Assembly (NCBI GenBank): GCA_039720395.1
Contig: CM077833.1
Location: 11,779,133-11,843,132 of the forward strand
DNA length: 64,000 nucleotides
Reading direction: 5' to 3'
Source: Liquidambar formosana
Lineage: Eukaryota; Streptophyta; Magnoliopsida; Saxifragales; Altingiaceae
Every line of letters starts with the position of its first letter. Position 1 is the first letter of the stretch. Of the stretch, positions 1-11,944 are shown piece by piece. A model generated the notes under the pieces. The model had not been told where the DNA came from, did not search any database, and saw only the letters and a program-made list of their open reading frames with translations. Position numbers and translations under genes: made by a program.

Positions 1-2867
1 TTCTAGTGAAATACCCTTTGAATGTTTTATTGAGCAATAAGGGGGTGTGGATAACAAAAAAGGGTTTAGAATCTTATTTTGACTGCCATCCATAATGTGT
101 AAGAAACATTTCAGAAAAGGAAACGAACTTTGTTTGTCAATTTTGTCACTATAATATCTTCAGGTTGGGTTGCAGTGGTTGATGCTTTTAAATATTTATT
201 ATTTTTCATATGCATTTCTTTAAATATTGAATTGAGGGTAAAATGGATAAAGTGTACTTCAATTATGAAGCATTTCAGTTGGATTATCTCTGTTGCCAAA
301 TGTAATATGAAAATGACTCCTAAACTCCTGGCAGCTCTCATGTTTGTATTGAGGTTACTTCTGGAATAATGCATTATTTGAAATGAATGGGGGTGTATAT
401 TCTGGAAAGGAAGTTGCTTTCTGGTATATAGACTGGCGCTATTACGTAATGCTAAATTTTACATTAATTTTGATGGTGATAGGAACCTTGGAGTCAGAAT
501 TTCTGGAAACATTTTTGGAATTACTTTGGTTGGACATGCCAAACGCATCTTCTCTTTATGCTTTATTCGTTAGGTCAATTTTATAAATTCATATACTTCT
601 AAGCCCAACCCCCACCCACCCCCCCCTCCACCCAAAAAAAAAAATAATAATAAAGGAAGGAAGGAGGAAAAAATTGATGGGTTTCTTGTGCGCTATTTTT
701 GTAGATAAAGATAGAGAATCAGGAGATGCACATGTAGAAATCAAGGCATTGAAGTATTCAAAACGCCTCAAAGAGAAGGCAACTTGTGTTATGGGGACCA
801 ATTGAAGACTCAAAAGGCAAAAGTCTCTGGATTTTTTATTTTTATTTTTTATTATTATTATTATTTATTTTTATGGGGAGACCTTTATAGTTTTGTGGAC
901 TTTGATGGTCCTGTGTTGTGGTTTTTTGTAGATGCGAAGGGTGTTGGAATTTCAACTGGGAAACTCTACACTTCAGGGGATCAATTTTTCATCGCATAAT
1001 TAAAGGATTCATGGCTCAAGTATGTTATTTCCTTTCTTTGCAAACCATGTAGAGTTTTAAAGAAAATATGCAATAATGCTTGTGCCTCAGTGGTACATTG
1101 CTTGGTTGTTGCAATGTAAGATGCTATTGCTAAACTGATGGTGAAGGCTAATATTTTTTGTGTGCTAGCTTTGTTTTGTCTTCCCCACATTGTCTAAAGA
1201 GTACCAATTATTTATGTGCTAGCTTTGTTTGTGTGCTAGCTTTGTTTGGCTATTTTTGTCCTTTTCATTTGGTTATTGAATTTATTGCTCTATATATTTC
1301 ATGTGTGCAGCATCAATTATTTATTGAGTTTGTTTGGATCCCATTCTATTTCAAAATTTTTAGCTGTGTCTTCTGTTTGGTTGGTTCTATTGATGCATAT
1401 CATAGTGTTGGCTTTCTGATACTTTTTATGTTACGTATTTTTTTCTCTCATTTTTACCTGTTTAAAAGAGGAAAAAGGGGGAGAAAAAAAAAATGTTATC
1501 AATAAGTCAATCCGTAAATTTTCCATTTATGGGGCTGTTTTCTAATGCTTTGAAATCCCCTTATGCTAAGGTTCTAAAATCAATGTTGAAACAGAATGAA
1601 TGAGAAGAAAGGGAGGGGAGGGGAGGGGAGGGGGGGGGGGGGGGGGGAAGGCCATTACATTTTGGATCAACCTTGGGCTATATACTGAATTGGCTTTCAC
1701 TTGCATCACATTTCTTAAAGTTCTAGTTCATGCAAATAAATTAAAATTTACATTTCTGATAGTCTTCTTCTTGTTTTGCATCTGTCAGCCTCTTGCTAAA
1801 CTTATTGCTCCTCTCCTTGATTACTGTCAACTGTGGACTCTGAATTAGTGGGTCTTTGGGTTTTAGTGTTTTACATGGATAATCACCTATTGCCCTGTAA
1901 ATGGACACTACCATTGCCATAGGGCATGCACTCGGGCCTTGCCTTTCTACTTGTATGAACAGCTCTCTAGCTGTGCAGTTGTGAATGCTTTATCAGTTGT
2001 GTTCTTGAATTTATTAATTCCCCTCCCCCCCCCCCCCCACCCACTTGGGTAATAGTACTTGTTGCATCAACTACGAAACTGAACACACACATACAATTAA
2101 ATCTAGCATATGATCAGATTTTTCACGGTTCAGTTTGGTTTGGTTTTGGTTTTAAAATTGTCCAGCCAATCACCCCATTTAAATTAAACTTAATGTTAGA
2201 ACATACTTGAGAATTATGAAATGTTTTGAAACAAAAATAGGGCGGGATGTAGGCCAACTGATTTTATGCGTGAAAACCAAACTTGTTAGATCATTAATGG
2301 CACAGAGAGCTTGCTTGTTTGTACGTTCTACTTCAACAGGAGCTTGGATAATTTTATATTTGGTACATTTCATGAAAATTATTTTCCTCCAGACAATTTG
2401 CTGTTTTGTTGTTAATTTGAGTGTTTAAATAACTTTTGTTTAGAAGATAATTTAAAAGAGAATGACTTCTAATGGAACCTTATAATGTTTTTCTAAGTTA
2501 ATTTTCTATAGAGGTTTCGATAAATCTATTGATTTCCACAAGGGAAAAACTCCTAAAAGAAGCAGGTGCTGCTCACTTTTGTGGAGAAGTTAAGTTTATA
2601 AGGTCATTTTTGGAGGTTTAAAGAGATGTATTCAGTCGAAGTCACATGCCTAACTACAAATTTTTTTTTTTTTCCGTTGCCTTTATTCCATAATAAATAT
2701 TTGAAACAAAATACTAGAAATTATTCTGTGGACTACTCTATGTCATAAATTGTGACAGCCCAAGTTCCATCCTACATCATATAATTTGTGTTATTGACAT
2801 TTCATGATTTCTTTTTTTCATTTTCAATTGTACTTTATCTTAAATTGGTTCTGATTCTTTGAAACAG
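1..2867. other. AT-rich region without a recognisable gene
   Basis: No open frame longer than about 115 codons occurs here, and none of the short frames resembles a protein family I know. The DNA is T-rich with many homopolymer runs, including a G-run listed separately, a C-run at 2025-2038 and A/T runs near 640 and 830-870. That is typical of plant introns or intergenic DNA. It lies immediately upstream of the decayed kinase exons and could hold introns or untranslated sequence of that gene. It may also be the interior of the CACTA element whose right end is at 6830. Confidence 0.5.
1611..1647. repeat. G-run (GGGGA repeats plus long G tract)
   Basis: Short GGGGA repeats run into an uninterrupted tract of about 18 G. 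With four or more G-tracts within 37 bases, the plus strand could form a G-quadruplex. Homopolymers this long are also common assembly-error sites, so the exact length is uncertain. Confidence 0.8.
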
Positions 2868-3929
2868 ATGAAAATCAAGCCAAGCTTTTAAACTACAGAA
2901 GAGGATTGATATCATTCAGGGGGTAGCAGAGGGCCTTGCTTTAGCTCTACGAGGAGTCTGAAATTTGAATAATCCATAGAGATATAAAAGCAAGTAATAT
3001 TCTCTTAGACAATAAATTTAAATGGTTAAACCCAAGATAACTTTGGCCTTACAAGATCTTTTACGGAGGACCAAACTCATCTTAGCACTGGAATAGCTGG
3101 AACCCTGTTAGAGCTTAATAACTCATTCATGATTTCTATACACATTCCAGTCATCTGTCTTTTTCTATTTATTATGTCTTTTAATGTTATAGATTTTTAG
3201 TTTGGGTATTTTTATTTTATTTTAAATTATTGGCCAAATATATACTTGGATCAGATTCATTTAAGTCATGGTCATAAAATCCCGTCTGGCCGTTAGATTT
3301 GTCTTAGTGCTCAAATTTCAATCTGGTCAGTGCAGGCTGGATACTCCATGAAAATGAATTCATCCCATCTTATCTTACGTAGCACTTGAAATTAGTATAT
3401 TTGTTATCCATAATGTTTGAAGAGTGCAATATTTATGTTGCTGCATTCTCATATTTATCCATAATGCTTAAAGAATGCAATATTTATTTTACTACATGCA
3501 TGAGAACATATTTATCATTTAAAAAATTAATTTTGTCTGAAATATTTAGTTAAACATTCTGTAATGATTATTTATTTTATTTTATATTTTTATGATATTG
3601 ACTCCATTCTAAAAACTGAAGCACATCTTCAAGCAAATCTGGTCAGTGCAGGCTGGGAACATCTTATTTTTACAAGGCTAACCAGCTAGTCCTCTTTTTC
3701 TGAATCCAGATATGGAGTCATTATAAGACTACAACTATCGACAAAATAATAGATAGTAGTTTCTATGAGGGTACAATGGAGGATCAGATCTTGCATGTGG
3801 TTCATGTGGGATTATTGTGCATGCAAGCTACACCCGGTTATCGCCCCACAATGACAAAAGTGGTGGAATTGCTCTTCTGGTTAAAGAGTTCCTCAGTAAA
3901 TAACTTCTGGTTAAAGAGTTCTAATTTTT
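2868..3929 (+). pseudogene. Receptor-like protein kinase pseudogene (kinase C-lobe relic)
   Basis: Two exon-like blocks carry protein-kinase motifs. Block one begins after an intron-like AG at 2867. Allowing frameshifts, it reads VAEGLA and then the catalytic loop IHRDIKASNILLDN near 2960-3005, followed by activation-segment sequence RSFTEDQTHLSTGIAGT to about 3106. Block two (about 3640-3929) reads DSSFYEGTMEDQILHV and GLLCMQATPGYRPTMTK, the subdomain X-XI region with its conserved arginine, and ends at a stop near 3929. The pattern fits plant receptor-like kinases, perhaps the cysteine-rich (DUF26) group. The copy is dead: an in-frame TGA precedes IHRD, there are at least two frameshifts, the DFG region is damaged, and no extracellular, membrane or N-lobe exons were found upstream. 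A short direct duplication (3886 and 3904) lies at the 3' end. It may be a fragment captured by the CACTA element. Confidence 0.8.
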
Positions 3930-4187
3930 AATGATATGATTTGCATATTAATTATAAGTCTAGCAATCCAACAAGGAAGTACAGGCCGTGACATGTTAAT
4001 TAAAATTTCAAAACATATATCACAAGAATCTGCCCTAGTAGATAACTCTGATGTGGAAAGGGGTGGCGACTGGCCAGAGAGTGTGTATCTCTTGCTGTCG
4101 GCAGCCGACACTTCCTTAATTATATTAGTACTTCCAAAAGGAAGAAAAGAATGTCAATTGAGGTTGGTCCCAAGTCTCAACTTTTAA

Positions 4188-4231
4188 ATATATATATCTA
4201 TATATGTGTGTGCGTGTGTGTGTGTGTGTGT
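4188..4231. repeat. TA/TG microsatellite
   Basis: A run of TA dinucleotides passes directly into a TG run with one C interruption. It is a simple-sequence repeat just beyond the kinase relic and no function is suggested. Confidence 0.9.
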
Positions 4232-5835
4232 AAAATGAAACTGCTATGTTAAGTTCTAAATAGTCTACCTATGCCCCGCAGGCAAAGAAGAAAGCTAACC
4301 CATCACTTTCTATGTAGATGCCTAGATGACTTTCTAGCTTTGCATGTTATGCTTCGAAAGCAATGTTGAAAACAGCCTATGCAATTTGCACAATTGTTTT
4401 CACTAGAAGTGGAGGAAAAACGGGTGTTTGATTCTTGGAATAATCTGATTCTGGTGAATCTTTAGGTATTTATGTTTCGTAGTATCTTACGTCTCTAATC
4501 GGCTAATCTTGACATTCTTGTACTAATTTTAATTCTATGACCCAACTTAGAGGTTTATGTTGTTGGTGCACTAATATTCTTCAAATTTTCCTGTATTAGT
4601 AATTATATTCTTTCTATTCCCATTGGTTTATTTTTTTCCATCTTCCTGATTGATATGTTGCTTTAGTATGTCAACATGAAATTTATAGTTAAATTGTAGT
4701 TTTCCCTATTAGTAATCATACTCTTCTATCTTCATCATGTCTCCCCATTAGTATTATATTAAATTCACTACCCCAACTTAGAAATATATAATACTAACTT
4801 AAATATTTTTTTTTTAGGATAGCAAAAAGTAAACACAGGAGAAGGGAAACATACTACAAAATAAAATTTTTCAAATTTTAGCATTGATGGAAAAGAAGAA
4901 TATATTTATTTTACAAATTGTCTACTTCGCTTAACTTCTAATTCCACATTTATTTAAATTCATTAGTTTCACAACTTTAATTTCCACATAAATTTTCTAT
5001 TCATTAGTTTGACAACTGTTATAAACAATTTTTGACAATTACAACATCTCAGTACAATTTTATTTATGTGTACAATTTTATTGTTGGCTTCTAAGAATGC
5101 CTTAGCATTACCAGATTTCTCTATCTTTTTAAATGCAAAATTCAAAAGCCAAACCCTAACCAAATTTGATTTCTGCAGATTTTGTGAGAGAGATTCTTGC
5201 TTCTGATATTTTGAATTTTGAATTGTCAGACAGCGGAGGTTGATTGAAAAGTTGAAGGTTAGCTGAATTTACATTTTTTTTTTTTTTGGGGTCATATTTG
5301 AGTTGAATCTATTGATTTTTATTTCTTCTTTAGCCTTTTTATAGAGGTAGATTGAGTTTATAATGGTTTAACTTTGACAAGAATGATAACATTGATTTTA
5401 TAATTGTTATTAGTTATGACTGCTATTCCCTTGGCATTACCAGATTTCTCTATCTTTTTAGCTCATTGTTACACAAAACTGTTAAAAGATTTTGCTTTTT
5501 GTAGGTAATAGAGCATTTCTATGCTTTTATTTTGCATTCTAAAGGGAGAGATTTGATGTTGACATTGATTGGGTCTTAATTAGTTCTAAAACTGGTATGA
5601 TTTGTGAAGATTTTGTTTTTTCCCATTTTTGCATTTTTAGCTCTTTCTTTTTGTGATTAGCACACTGTTACATAGAACTATGTTAAGTAGATTTTGCCTT
5701 TTGCAGGTGCATGTGTAGGTGAGATAGAGAGAGAGAGAGAGAGAGAGAGGAAGGGATATTTTGCTTTGATAGAGTCAAAGAAATGGGAGCAAACTAACAT
5801 TGAAGCTTTTGTGGAGGCTCACTCTTCTAATTAGT

Positions 5836-5868
<33 letters not shown>

Positions 5869-6281
5869 TTTCTCACCTAATGACTTTTTTTTGTGTAGTT
5901 GAATCATGCATCATGGCAAAAGGTGAAAATTTTTTGAGGATGTTGCCTTTTTAGATTTGTTTTTTATTTTAACATCAAAAATATTGTAGCACTAGTTAAG
6001 TTAAGGGAATGGTGATGACTTTTGAAACCTTGTACGTTATTGTAATCCAATGAAAATGAAAATGATGGTTTTGTAATTAATATGAGTGATTTAATTTCCT
6101 TTGTTATTTTATTTGTCTTAATTTCTTTCATTTCATATTAAGAATTTAATTATTGAGTAATTTGTATAAACAGGTTGATGTATCAAATCTAATAACAGGT
6201 TTGTAGGGTAGTAAATAGTATATGACAAATTTTTTGTATATGAATACCCAAAAAAAAAAAAAAAAAAAAAAAAAATTGGAG
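4232..6281. other. AT-rich region without a gene; internal short duplications
   Basis: No coding sequence is recognised. A sentence containing GCATTACCAGATTTCTCTAT occurs near 5105 and again near 5436. A related block ending in TTTTGC-TTTTGCAGGT-like sequence recurs near 5490 and 5690. These are short diverged duplications that resemble intron/exon borders. A 30-T homopolymer lies at 5838-5867 and a 26-A run at 6250-6275. The A-run abuts the CACTA subterminal repeats. No target duplication or LINE/SINE sequence was seen that would make it a retroposon tail. Confidence 0.5.
5726..5749. repeat. GA dinucleotide microsatellite
   Basis: About twelve uninterrupted GA units lie inside a non-coding, T-rich stretch. 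Confidence 0.9.
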
Positions 6282-6810
6282 CCATAGATAAGATGACTGT
6301 TTTTTATAGTCATCTTTTAATACATAAGATGACTGGTTTTAAGAACATAGATGACTGTGAAAAGCAGTCATCTTATATAGTCACACAGTCATCTTATATA
6401 GTAATATATGACTGTTTTTAATAACATAAGATGACTGTGAAAACCAGTCATCTTATATAGTAATATATGACTGCTTTTAAGAACATAAGATGACTGTTAA
6501 AACCAGTCATCTTATATATTAATATATGACTGTTTTTAAGATAAAACCAGTCATGTTTTGTTGAATATATGACCGTTTTTAACGGTCATCTATAGCACAA
6601 AAGATGACCGTGTTAATGAATAAAGGATCTTCTTTCTTTGAGTCAAACATGACTGTTTTTAAAAAACGGTCATCTATTACTCTCAAAGATGACCATAAAA
6701 AACGGTCATCTTATTTGATGATAAAAGATGACGCCTGAAGAGATGACTGTTTTTTCTAAAAACAAAGATGACTGTTTTGGTAAAAGATGACTGTTAAATA
6801 CAGTCATCTA
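6282..6810 (-). repeat. CACTA-type subterminal repeat block
   Basis: The decamer AAGATGACTG, its complement CAGTCATCTT and the variants with ACCG/CGGT are repeated some two dozen times in both orientations within 530 bases. They often form short palindromes separated by TTTTTAA. Dense short inverted subterminal repeats next to a terminal inverted repeat are the signature of plant CACTA (En/Spm) elements, where transposase binds them. The block ends directly at the terminal repeat at 6811-6830. No transposase gene is visible in the window, so the copy could be non-autonomous or its gene could lie further left. Confidence 0.75.
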
Positions 6811-6830
6811 TCAACGTTTTTGTAGTAGTG
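6811..6830 (-). mobile_element. CACTA transposon terminal inverted repeat (right end)
   Basis: Read on the minus strand the terminus is CACTACTACAAAAACGTTGA, which begins with the diagnostic CACTA. Immediately outside it a copia LTR resumes at TTTATTATTG, about 86 bases into that LTR compared with the copy at 33687. The element therefore inserted into an LTR. The missing first 86 bases of the LTR and the other CACTA end are not in 1-6830, so the element should extend beyond the left edge. The expected 3-bp target duplication cannot be tested here. Confidence 0.75.
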
Positions 6831-8396
6831 TTTATTATTGATTTAATAAAAGGGCTTATTCTATTATGTTTATATGCATCATTTATATTTACATAATATA
6901 TCCATGGAGTTAGAGTTGAGAATATGGAATTACAAAGAGTTGTAATTTTGAGACTATAGATATATCTCTGTACTAAACTCCTAAAGCATTCCTAGTTGAA
7001 GGTTCACAATGATGGACAGTAATGAACCATAGGACTAGCACTTGTTAGGCTGACTCTATAGGAGGATAGCTAGTCTCAAGCTATTTGTGTGGAGACACTA
7101 CAACCAACAAGTGGGTGCCTATTGCGAGAATAGGTACACTGAATGTGACCAAAGATATGAGATAAACTGAATGGAGTTTTATCCTGCCTGTCAATCAGTT
7201 TCTCATTGTTATAGTGGTACAAGTAATCCTTAGACCTGAGACACCATAGTTGCCTTATGCATGTAGCTTTAGAAGTTTGATAACACTAAGTGCAGATCCT
7301 ATTCAGGGGTCTGCAAAGGTGTTCATTGGCCCTACTGCTATGTGTATGAAGGCATGTGAGTGATCAACAAGGGATTCATCACTCTTAGGAAAAAGAGAGA
7401 GAATGTCTCATATAGCATTCATAATATAACTCATTAAATCCATGGCCATGGTAGGATGAATATGAAAAGAGTTTCATGAGTTCATCAATGAGTTGATATC
7501 TATGAATGAGTATAAAGTAATTGAACTAGGGACTTGACAGACTTCCATGTCCTATTAGTTCAATTAGAGACATTGTGTTGAAGGAAGGATGCAATTGTAA
7601 CCTATAAACTATAACAGAAGGGTTCTTTGTAAATGACTATTCACCTCATTAAGGACCACACCATGAGCCATATGCTAGGTGTTACTCATGGTTAGTAGAA
7701 GCCCTAATTGATATAAGTGAGTTATAATCAATTAGGGAATTGGAAGGAGTTCCAATTAGACCCTAAATGGAAAGAGTTCCATTGTGCACACCTCGTGCTA
7801 TTCCTACTACTTAATGATGTGAATCCAATGGGTCACACACTGATCATGCAAGATGAGCTTTAAAGTCTAAGAGAGAAAGGGTATGAGTGCATAAAGAATA
7901 GTTCTTTGAGGCCATGTTTGTATTTGATATAAATAATAGGGGCCATTGTGCAATTTAAGGAAATTGCACAAAACCCTAAAAGGGTTTCTCCCCTAGGGCC
8001 GGCCCCTTTAGTGTGGACTATTTAAGTCACACTATGATGTGTGACATCATCACTTTTGGAACTCCCAAAGGGCTGGCCAGAATTTCCAGCCTCCCTCTCT
8101 CTCTCTCTTCTCTTCTCCTACACTAGCAACAACAAGGAAAAGGAGGAAAGGACTTGAAGCTCTAGCTAGGTGTGGATACCGTTGGAAGCAGCACACTTGG
8201 GCTGCTCATTCACCGCTGTCCGAAATTAAAGCTTGGAGCAAAAAGGAGAAGACAAAAATTCTGTAAGTGTTCTAACCCTCTTTGTAGTTAGGGTTTGATT
8301 TTGTGTTATGCATAGTTAGATTCATGGGATTGGGAATCGCAGGAAAAATTTTTATATTCTGCCTTTGAATTTTTCCCTCTTGTTCGATTCCCAACA
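6831..8396 (+). mobile_element. Copia LTR, 5'-truncated by the CACTA insertion
   Basis: It matches the copia LTR at 33687-35378 from its base 87 to its end, finishing in GATTCCCAACA. The canonical LTR of this family starts TGTTAGGATTATGCCC and is about 1.65-1.69 kb long. No internal retrotransposon sequence follows: the next base continues the LTR of the gypsy element. It is therefore either a solo LTR or the 3' LTR of an element whose body lies left of the window. A TATA-like sequence (CTATTTAAG) near 8025 could mark U3. The flanking CTAAG is the probable target duplication, with its partner out of view. Confidence 0.85.
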
Positions 8397-9002
8397 CTAA
8401 GGATGGTGTGTATGAATTTTGGTTCGATTTGGAGTTGATCTTGAGGGTTAATAAGAACTTTTGTGACTTGAGGGGCATAATCGTCTTTTAGGCCACAAAC
8501 TTTCCATTTGACCTTGAAATGATCTCCAAGTTGTCAATTAGAGTTTATATGGATGCACTTAAGGTATTTGTGGGTTTAATTCGATGAATTGATGGTTTGG
8601 GATTAAAATGGCTCAATATGGCCCAGGTTGGTTAAGAGACCTACTTCGGGTTAGCCCGAATTGGTTCATGATTTTCACTCTATGACTACTCATTTGACCT
8701 TGATTAGTCTTAATTTCATCCCCAAATGTGTTTAGGGAGGTTGAATTTCGAATTGGAAAGCATTCGGTGCGCCCTATGTGCATACCTAAGCTAAGCTATG
8801 GTGAGGCATATCGGTTAACCGCTTTTGTAGGACCCAACCATGCAGCCATGGCTAGGGTTTCTTGCCCTCAAGTGACTCAAATTACATTCCCCTTCGAAAC
8901 ACGGTCGTTTTGGCTTTCATTTCGTCAAAGTCGGAGTTAATTTGAGCCCTGAAACACATTTGGAAGTCGAAAGGGTCAAAATTGGGCTGAAGATGACATG
9001 GC

Positions 9003-9082
9003 CTCGGGTGACCACCCAGGCCTGGGCAGCTAGCCGCCTGGGCCCCGGCTGTTAGCCACCTAGCCCCAGGTGGTCACCCGAG
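9003..9082. repeat. 80-bp GC-rich near-palindrome, copy 1 (LTR U3)
   Basis: The outer arms CTCGGGTGACCACCCA and their near-complement enclose inner palindromes including AGGCCT and GGGCCC. It is about 70% GC in a region well below 45% GC. It lies 187 bases upstream of the LTR TATA box. The same unit recurs at six other places in the window. Confidence 0.9.
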
Positions 9083-9268
9083 CTATTTCCTTTTTTGAGT
9101 CTTGGCGCGGCTCCCTCCCTATTTCCTTGGATTTGCTCGCCTCCAGCCGCCATTTTACCCTAAATTCAGCCCTATTTGACCTACTTGAGCCCCAAGGGAA
9201 CCTCTAAGAGCCCTTAGATCAATACCTAGGGTTTTAATCCCAACCATTGAGGGTTTTCCCTCAAACCC

Positions 9269-9276
9269 TATAAATA
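9269..9276 (+). promoter_or_regulatory. TATA box of Gypsy-1 5' LTR
   Basis: TATAAATA lies in CCCTATAAATACCCCC and is conserved in the partner LTR at 38898-38905. The related subfamily has it at 59610-59617 and, on the minus strand, 61967-61974. Its position downstream of the GC palindrome and conservation in all four LTRs support a U3 promoter role. Confidence 0.7.
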
Positions 9277-9540
9277 CCCCCTTATACTTCAGCAATAGGG
9301 GAGGCAATTTCTGAAGTGTGAGGCATGTGTGAGACTTGGAGGCTATGACAGCCATCCTTAGGGTAGTTTAACCTAAATTTTGAGTGAGAGAGTGCGAGAG
9401 AGAGCTTGAAGGAGGGTTGGAGCTTTGCTTGAAGGCTTGAAGGAAAGTGTTTCCAGCAGTACACAAGAGGAGAAGCAAACTCTACAGCAGTAAAGTTCTA
9501 TATACAGGTATACCTTCTCTCCCTTTCATTTAAACTAGGG

Positions 9541-10268
9541 TTCTGCATAGGATAGCATTATTTCATGTTCAAGCTTATGTTTTTATCATGTGTTGATGTT
9601 TCTAATGCTTAGAATACATGATTAGAATAATGTTTGTGGCTGGATTTGCATAATATAATGTTATTCCATGTGACTTTATGAGTAGGTGTGTTTTTAGGGT
9701 TTCTAGAGTCTTTTCTAGGGTTTTCTGCATAGGATAGCATTATTTCATGTTCAAGCTTATGTTTTTATCATGTGTTGATGTTTCTAATGCTTAGAATACA
9801 TGATTAGAATAATGTTTGTGGCTGGATTTGCATGATATAATGTTATTCCATGTGACTTTATGAGTAGGTGTGTTTTTAGGGTTTCTAGAGTCTTTTCTAG
9901 GGTTTTCTGCATAGGATAGCATTATTTCATGTTCAAGCTTATGTTTTTATCATGTGTTGATGTTTCTAATGCTTAGAATACATGATTAGAATAATGTTTG
10001 TGGCTGGATTTGCATGATATAATGTTATTCCATGTGACTTTATGAGTAGGTGTGTTTTTAGGGTTTCTAGAGTCTTTTCTAGGGTTTTCTGCATAGGATA
10101 GCATTATTTCATGTTCAAGCTTATGTTTTTATCATGTGTTGATGCTTCTAATTCTTAGAGTACATGATTAGAATAATCTTTGTGGTTGGATTTGCATGAT
10201 ATAATGTTATTCCATGTGATTTTATGTGTAGTTGTGTTTTTAGGGTTTCTAGAGTTTGTTCTGAGGTT
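9541..10268 (+). repeat. 182-bp tandem repeat in LTR, four copies
   Basis: Units start with TTCTGCATAGGATAGC at 9541, 9723, 9905 and 10087, exactly 182 bases apart. The first three are nearly identical and the fourth is more diverged. A more distant relative follows at about 10270. The 3' LTR has only two units (39170 and 39352). Confidence 0.95.
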
Positions 10269-11926
10269 TTGCATTGAATAGCTATGATTTCATGCTAAAG
10301 CATATGTTTTTATCATGTCTTGCTACTTCTATGAGTTAGTATGCATGATTAGGATGATGTTTATGGGCTGTTTAGCATGCTAGGGTATTATTCCATGTGA
10401 TTTCCTGCATAGTTGAGATTCTAGGATTTCTCTTGTGCTGAAATTGAGTTTATGCTTAGAATAGCATTATTTCATGTGAAAGCCTATGTCTTTATCATGT
10501 GTAGATCATTCTATTGGTTAATATGCATGGATTGAATGCTGTTCATATTCTGTTTTGCATGGTTTAGAGTGATTTCATGGGATTTTATGCACTAGTGCGA
10601 TTCTAGGGTTTCATTCATCCTTGTTTTAGGAAAGTTGCATATAGCATGATAGCTTAGGGTTCTTCTTTAGTTTTTCTTCATAGTTGCTGCATATGTGTTC
10701 CATATTAGGTAACTATGATATTTTTAGCATTCATATAGTTGATTTTAGGGTTTTTTGCATGTCATTGTATGTAGGGTTGAATTAGGGTTTTAGTTAGCTT
10801 ATGATTCATGTTGTTTACATGATTTATGGTTGATTTTAAGCTCTATTTCAATTCTGTCCAGATCTGTTTAATGGCTTTAATGATGAGTTTTGAGCATGTG
10901 TTAGCCTATGTTTAAGCATGATAATTGCTTGATTGGAACCTAGCTTGGTTGGTTGGTATTTTTGGTATGTTTTGCATGCAAATTGCAGGTGCTTGACAGG
11001 TACAACAGGTACAGCTACCCCACTAATGTGGGGTGGTTATTTTGGCTATTGCAAGATGAAATCTTGCAAATAAGATAATTACCCTATGCAATAGGGTGGT
11101 TATTTTGACAGGTTGCTTTTACTTAAAGGTAAGTAGGGTATGAGGGTGCCCCAATTCACCCTTCTTTCCTTTCTCTTTCTCCCTCCTAGGGTTATTTCCT
11201 AATAGGGGAATATGGTAATTCCTATAGTATCCTTTCATAAAAATACCTTTTAAATCAAAGTTTCTATCTTTATGAAATTCCGTATTTACCAAAGATCTTT
11301 TGAGAATCATTTATTTTTGGAAACTTACCATATTTCTTATGAAAGGAAACTTAGGGTTTACCATAGGCCTCTATTAGGTTATAACCCTATTCCCTTTCGA
11401 ACTACATGGACTTTGATCCATGTATTTCCATACATGGTACGTAGGCGCTCTTCGTGAGGTTCAAGTCCGCCCTAGGATACTAAGTATCCTAGGTTTTCTC
11501 CCCCCTCTTTCTTTTTCTGTTTTTCTTTGATTTACTTGATTATATGGATGAATGAATGAATGATATGCATGCTGTCTTTTGATGATAATTGTTGATTTGT
11601 GTGTAATTGAGACTTTGATTTAGCCCAATAAAATTAAGAGACCGTTTAGGGCGATATGGGTGCCTATAGGCTTTGCCTAGAACTTTCCCATATCGTAACT
11701 TAGCCTCAGAATCCCCGATTTCTCTGGTTTCCAAAAGACTTCTTTTGCCTTTCCATTTTTAAACATGGAGTCAATCTTTTGTTTTCCTAAAACAAAACTG
11801 TTTTTTTAGGGTTTTCCTTGTTTCCTTTAAAAGATAAGGTGGCGACTCCGTTTTCTTTTTCAAACCTAAGGCCCATTTTCTTTAAACAACCCATTTGTGT
11901 GGGCCTGCTTTCCGGGGTCCACAGAC

Positions 11927-11944
11927 TGGCAACTCCGCTGGGGA
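11927..11944 (+). promoter_or_regulatory. Gypsy-1 primer binding site
   Basis: TGGCAACTCCGCTGGGGA starts three bases after the LTR end. It closely matches the TGGCGACTCC-type primer site known from Ogre/Tat elements, which is attributed to tRNA-Arg in that group. One A replaces G at position 5. Confidence 0.8.

Larger units (their letters stand above)
8397..11923 (+). mobile_element. Gypsy-1 5' LTR (5' end missing)
   Basis: It aligns with the 3' LTR at 37964-41188 from base 101 of that LTR, and ends GGGGTCCACA just before the PBS. It is longer than its partner because it has four rather than two copies of a 182-bp repeat and keeps a full 80-bp GC palindrome that is half deleted in the 3' LTR. 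Recognisable parts are the U3 with the palindrome at 9003-9082, a TATA box at 9269-9276, and a 3' portion with GGTACGTAGGCGCTCTTCG near 11437. A PBS-like TGGCGACTCCG occurs inside the LTR at 11840. Confidence 0.9.

Noticed and set aside
111..1848. Short open frames in the left AT-rich region
   Set aside because: All are under 120 codons, of low complexity, overlap on both strands and have no family features.
6250..6275. A-run as tail of a LINE or SINE
   Set aside because: No target duplication, no reverse-transcriptase or tRNA-like sequence upstream. It sits against CACTA subterminal repeats.
8728..8940. Open frames inside the gypsy LTR (also near 11272 and 40537)
   Set aside because: They recur in the partner LTR only because LTRs are duplicates. 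They are short and resemble no protein.
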